From Candidatus Desantisbacteria bacterium CG1_02_49_89 (GTDB lineage: Bacteria > Desantisbacteria > UBA1551): a stretch of 9,407 nt of DNA. Below the pieces are notes generated by a model that was not told where the DNA came from, ran no database searches, and saw only the letters and a program-made list of their open reading frames with translations. The position numbers and the translations under genes are program-made. The number at the start of each line of letters is the position of its first letter. The first letter of the stretch is position 1. Of the stretch, positions 1 through 6,100 are shown one piece after another. The stretch covers positions 1 to 9,407 of the forward strand of contig MNUP01000031.1 of the NCBI GenBank assembly GCA_001871075.1. Direction: 5' to 3'.

Positions 1-1
1 G

Positions 2-112
2 CTGTGGACGTTCAATATCGGAGTGCCGGTGGCTTCGTCTCCGGCAGTGACCGGGAACGCGCTTTATGTCGGGGCGTATGACGGCAACGTTTACGCGTTC
101 GCGTCCCCTGTG
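2..112 (+). other. PQQ-like beta-propeller blade (last one, partial)
   Basis: The translation begins LWTFNIGVPVASSPAV and continues with LYVGAYDGNVYAFASP. This matches the classic PQQ/WD-like blade pattern: W..., P..SSPAV, a short turn, then YVG..DG.VYAF. It shows that more propeller blades probably lie upstream, so the gene starts outside the window. A PVVTPPPV linker then leads into the first Ig-like domain. Confidence 0.75.
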
Positions 113-3100
113 GTAACCCCGCCTCCTGTCAGCGACACGGCTTCGTTCATGTATATCAGTTCCGCGTCCGTTCAGGGGGATGGTTCTTCACCGTGCACCG
201 TAACAATCACACTCTTGGAATCAGACGGAACGCCTGTGCCTGAAAGGAGCGTGACGATCTCGTCGTCGCGCGGCCCGGCATATGACATTATCACCCAGCC
301 CGGTTCAACCACGGATTACAACGGGCAAAGCACCGCGGTTATAAGATCAGTATATACGGGAACAACGACCATTACCGCGCACGCAGGACCGGTGGAGGTT
401 ACGGGCGCGGTGAACAGGGATGGCTCAGCTGGCATATGGCGCTTTGACGAGAATTCCGGTGTTGCGGCCGGCGACGATTCCGGTAACAACAACACAGGGA
501 CGATAGCGAACGGGATATGGATACCCGGGAAGCGCGGACCCTGCCTGGATTTCAACGGCACCAGCGGGAAGGTTTCGCTTGCCCTGCAGCCGGAAATGTC
601 AGGCGGGTTCACGTTCATGGCATGGTGCAGGTGCGACAACCAGACCTGGTACCAGGATCTGTTCAACAACAACAGGTTCTTTATAAGGAAGGACGGGCCT
701 GCGGAGGGGAACGATTTTACCGCGTTCGTCAAGCTGACAGACGGAAGCCCCGAACCCAGGGCTTCGTCAGGTGTGGTTGCCGATACCGGGGCGTGGCATC
801 ATGTGGCTGCTTCCTGGGACGGGGTTTCCTTAAAGATCTACGCGGACGGGGATTTTAAGCAGTCGCAGGCCAGGCCAGGTTCCTTATACGAAACTCCTGT
901 TACCGCGCAGATAGGCGCTGGCGAGCAGGCAAGCCTTGATTCAAACTGGTGGGACGGCGCTATAGACGACGTGCGCCTTTACAGCAGGGCGCTGTCAGCT
1001 GACGAGATAAAGGCGGCCTGCGAGAACAGGGCGACAATAAGTTTCACCGCTTACGCGCAGGGCGGCGCGTATATAAGGCAGCCGCCCTTAGTCATCGCGC
1101 ACCGCGGATTTTCATCGCAGGCTCCTGAGAACACGCTCATAGCTTTCGAGAAAGCCATTGAAGTCGGGGCGGATTACGTGGAGCTGGACGTGTATACAAC
1201 TTCGGATAACGCTCTGGTAATAATGCACGACCCCACTGTTGATCGCACGACCGACGGCACCGGAACTGTTGCCAGCAAGACCCTCGCGGAACTGAAGGCC
1301 CTGGATGCCGGTTCCTGGTTCAGCGCGAGGTTCACAGGCGAAAGGGTGCCTACACTGGAAGAATCCCTGCTGGTCACTAAGGGCAGGATAAGGATGGTGA
1401 TTGAGATCAAAGCGGCTGACGTGGCAGCGGTATGCGCCCTTGTTGACAGCCTTGGAATGAGGGATGAGGTGATAATTTCGGCTTTCAGCATGGCTCAGGT
1501 CACCCAGGCGCACAACCTTGGTTTCAGGACAGTGGGCCTGATAGGTGACATCAAGACCTGGCAGAGCGTAAAGACCGCTTTGGGTGACGTTGTCGGGTGC
1601 GACCAGAGCTATCTTAACGACGATAGCTTTTCTTACGTTGCCGCGGCGGAAAGCGCGGGGCTGGAAGTGTGGCCCTGGACCTGCGACAATGAAATGGCTA
1701 TGATGAGGCTGACAGACCTGGGAGTGGGCGGGATCTACACAGACTATCCTGACTGGGCAATGAATATCAGGAACGATATAAAGCGAACAGGCTGGTGGGC
1801 AAGGTGGCAGGTTGAGGACAAGGCAAGGGACGGAGGCGCGGGCAATCCCACAGAATCAAACCGCAACATAATAAAGCCTTCGGCGATCAGGTCTTCAGGC
1901 ACCAGGATAAGGATAAAATTCCGTTCCCGCACAACCCTGCCTTCCGCGATGATCTTCTCAAGCGTGTATATCGCGCAGGCGGATACCGATACCAGGAACA
2001 TCGTGGATTCCACGAAGGCCCCGATCACATTCAGGGGTTCGGAAAGCATCACGCTCCCGCAGAATTCATACGAATACAGCGACTGGTTTGATTTTGATCT
2101 CAATGCCTCCAATACCTATTCGTTAACCTACCGCATGGACCCGGGATACGCGCGCGCGTGGAACGGGGCTGCGGGCACTGTGAACGCCTACTGGGCCGTG
2201 GGGGACAGCACGGCAATAAACGACTGGGCAGGGCTTTCCGGAGTGAACGCGAGCGTGTCTCTTTACAACATGGAGCTTATTGAGGTTCAGGGCCCCAGGG
2301 AAGGCACTTCTTATTTCCTGAATTCTCCTTCAGCTGTCCCTGCTGACGGCAGTTCTTCTTCGAGCGTTTCGTTCTTCGTGAAGGACAGCGTTGGCAGCGC
2401 CCTGGGCGGCAAGGCCTTGACTTTTTCAACGCCGCGCTCCGCCAAAGACATACTTATCCAGCCCGGGACAACTGACGCTAACGGCCAGGCAACAGGGACG
2501 ATAAAGTCTTTCTACGCGGGGCAAGGAGATGTAACCGGTTATTGCGGCCCGGAAAGGGTAATGCAGAATCTTCTTATTAATCCTTCTTTCGAGCAGGGTT
2601 CTTCAGGCTGGTCCCTTGGGGTAAACCACGCCATAGACACCGCCGCGCGCACGGGTTACGGGACAATAAGGTTCACAGGCACTGCTGCTCCGGGACAGGC
2701 TTCCTTTCAGACCGCAGGCGTTTCCGCGAATACCGCCTACAGGATAAGCGCCTGGATAAAAAGCAGTCTTTCGGCTGGCAGCGCGACGATAGACTGGCTT
2801 GAATACACCTCCGGGGATACTCTGCTTGAGGACGGCATCAATGTCGGGCCTTATTCAATGAACTCAGGGGTTTGGTCTTTCTGCTCCTGGAAGTTCACAT
2901 CAGAATCAACGACAGCAAAGGTCACAGTCAGGTTCGTGACAGACGGAAACCCCACAGGCACTGCCTGGTTTGACGATGCCAGACTTGAAAGGGTGCCTGC
3001 AGTGGATTTCAGGGCTACAAGATTAAAGTTCATCACCCCTTCATTCTATGCTGTCAGGAACAGCAATTCCCCGCAGATCGTTGTTGCGGCAGTCGGGGAG

Positions 3101-6100
3101 CTGGGTGACGATACTGACCCGGCTTTTTCAGAAACCGTTTCCGTTCTTTCTTCGTCTTCAGGCGGCAAGTTCTCAGTTTCAGGCACTCCATGGAAAGACA
3201 CGAGCGTCCTTAAGTTCGTATCCGGTTCAGCGGTTTTCTATTACAAGGACGCCAACACGGGCAGTCCCGTTATTACCGTTACACGTTACACGTTACACGT
3301 TGATACACAAACAGAGTTCATATACGACGCGAGTATGTCCGATACCCGCTCTTACCTTTCCTCCCAGGATTTCCTGGCCCTGCCTGACGGCGCTGATTCA
3401 ATAACTATTTTCGCTTTCATAATGGATACCTACGCGAATCCGATCTCGGGCAAAACCGTCACGCTTTCAGCTGCAAGGGGCAATTCCACGACTATCAGCG
3501 CAAACCCGCAGGTCACTGACGCGGACGGGCGCGCGACGTTCACTCTTTCTTCAGCAAATGCCGGCGTTGATACTATAAGCGCGTTCTGCAACGGCGAAAC
3601 ATTTTCAACGCTCTTCTTTGACGATTTTGAATTCCCGTCTTTTTCACAGGAAGCCTGGGTTGTTTATGACGGAGACTGGTCCTGCACCGGCGGTTATTAC
3701 AAAGGGCTGGACAGCGGGGACGACAATTATATCGCGTACGGTTCAGCTGCAGGCAGCGTGAACTGGAGGAATTACACGGTTGAGCTTGCGTTCAGAAGCG
3801 TTTCCTTCGGAAGCGACTGGAGGGACAGCGCCAGGGTGAGTTTCAGGTACAAGGACGCGGGTAACGCTTATACAGCGGATTTCATGAAGAACAACCACGT
3901 CCGCCTGCACAAGAAAAGCCAGGGCATTTCCACCGGCGATTCAGACTGCGCCGTTGACTACGACGCTGCAGCGATAGATTACGCGGCTGGCGGCTGGCAC
4001 ACCGTTAAAATAACATGCTTGGGGAATTACGTGCAAGCCTGGCTGGACGGCGTAAAGATATTCGACTGGCAGGATAACGATTACAACGGGGTAAGATGGG
4101 TGGAAAAAGGAAGGCTGATGCTTTCCGCGCGCAAAGCCAGCGGCGCGAGCGGGAACACGGAGATCCATTTCGACAATATCCGCGTTTATCCCTGCCTTGT
4201 GGAGTTCTCCCAGCCTTCTCCCAGCGCGATCAGTTCCTACATAACGTTCAGCCCTTATGATGTTATTACGGGCGGAAACTCAGAATGCGTTGTTGTTGTT
4301 ACGATTAACGACGCGGACGGCGTTCCGCTTTCCGGCAAAACTATCACGTTTGTTACCGCGAGGGGAAGTTCCGATACAGTTACACCTTCAGGCTCCCAGG
4401 TAACAGGCGCGGACGGCAGCTGTACCTACACGATAAAGTCAGACCTTGCAGGATTGGATACCATTACCGCATTCTGTTCCGGGACGATCTCGCGAGGGAT
4501 AAACAAATACGGGGCAAGGGGTATCTGGCACCTGGACGGCAGCACCGCGGACGCGTCAGGCTGCGGTAACAACGGTGTTAACACCGGTGCTGTCTGGACA
4601 GAGGGAAGGTACGGCTCAGGCCTGCAGTTTGACGGCGTAAACGATTACGTAAGGGTAACCGATACGGACACTCTTGATGTAACCGACGCGATCACTATAG
4701 AGGCGTGGATCTACCCCACAGGCCTTCCGAATTCCTACAACTCAATAGCGGCAAAGTACTGGTCAGCTTCGAACCAGAGGTCGTACGAATTCACGATCTC
4801 GGCTGCCACGCAGAAACTGCAGGTATGGCTTTCCACCAACGGCACAGGCGGCGCGGCGTACGACGGGAACGGCGTCATACCGCTGAATGCATGGTCGCAC
4901 GCCGCGTTCACCTGGAACAGGGCGGACGGGAGCATAAAGATGTATCTGAACGGCAATACCGACGCGATCCGCAGCGGCCCGGTTTCGGCGCTTTTCCCAA
5001 GCACAGCGGATTTCATCATAGGGGACAAGCACGACCTGGCGAACCACTTCAAGGGTATCATCGACGAGCTCAGGATCTACAGCCGGGTCCTGGCAGACGA
5101 TGAAATAAGATCTTCCTATAACGCGAAAGCAAACTTTTTATTCGTGTCCTTTGAACCAAGCCTTGCGTTCGTGTCTTCACCGGTCACAACCACTGCCAAC
5201 AACCCGTCTCCCTATATAACCGTGGAAGCAAGGATCGGCTCAGGCGTAAAAGACACAACGTTCAACGACTCGGTTATCCTTTCTTCGTCTTCTTCAGGCG
5301 GAAGGTTCTCAACAAGCAGGACTGCCTGGGCTGATACCACGGTTATTTTCTTCTCAGCCGGGTCAGGCAGTTTTTATTATAAGGATCCTGCGGCGGGGAA
5401 TCCTGTAATAACCGCGTATCGCGTATTGTTTATCGCGGATACACAAACTGAGACGATATTAGAGCAGGGAGTGAACGAGACCGCTTCATACATAACCTTT
5501 ACGCCTTACCGGATACTTGCGGATGGGACATCTGTATGCTCCGCGGTTGTGACCATAAGCGACACATTCGGGTTCCCGATGAGCGGCAGGACAGTGACTC
5601 TTATAACAGCCAGGGGAGCGCAGGACACTGTAGCCGGAAATCCGGGGACAACGGATACATCCGGGCAAAGCGTGTTTTCAATATCTTCGATATATTTAGG
5701 CCAGGACACGATAACCGCTGTTTGCGGCGCGAACACTGTTACAAGGGGTGTGCAGAAATATTCCGCTGTTGCCATATGGCACCTGGACACTGACACGAAC
5801 GACGTATCCGGCAACGGCTATAACGGCATCCTGCGCGGAGCGCTCTGGACAAGCGATGGTTTCGGCTCAGCCGCGGAATTCGACGGCGTTAACGACTACA
5901 TAACAATTCCTGCCATGAACGTGACTATGACCGGGGTCACTATCGAAGCGTGGGTAAAACTGCACAAACTTCCTGCCGAGATGCCGGAGAACATAGGCGG
6001 GATATACGATTCGCTGGACGATAAATACATTCTGTATGAAGACAAGGGTAACAACGAGCTCAGGTTCAAGGTCACAACCGGGGTCAGCGCTGAGCGGCCC

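Noticed and set aside
23-25. GTG at 23 as the start of the giant gene
   Set aside because: The frame is open to the window edge, and the residues before it (LWTFNIG) continue a propeller blade, so the gene starts upstream.
1112-1513. Antisense reading frames over the GDPD domain and similar frames elsewhere in the giant gene
   Set aside because: These are shadows of GC-rich coding sequence. The + frame has clear domains and the shadows have none.
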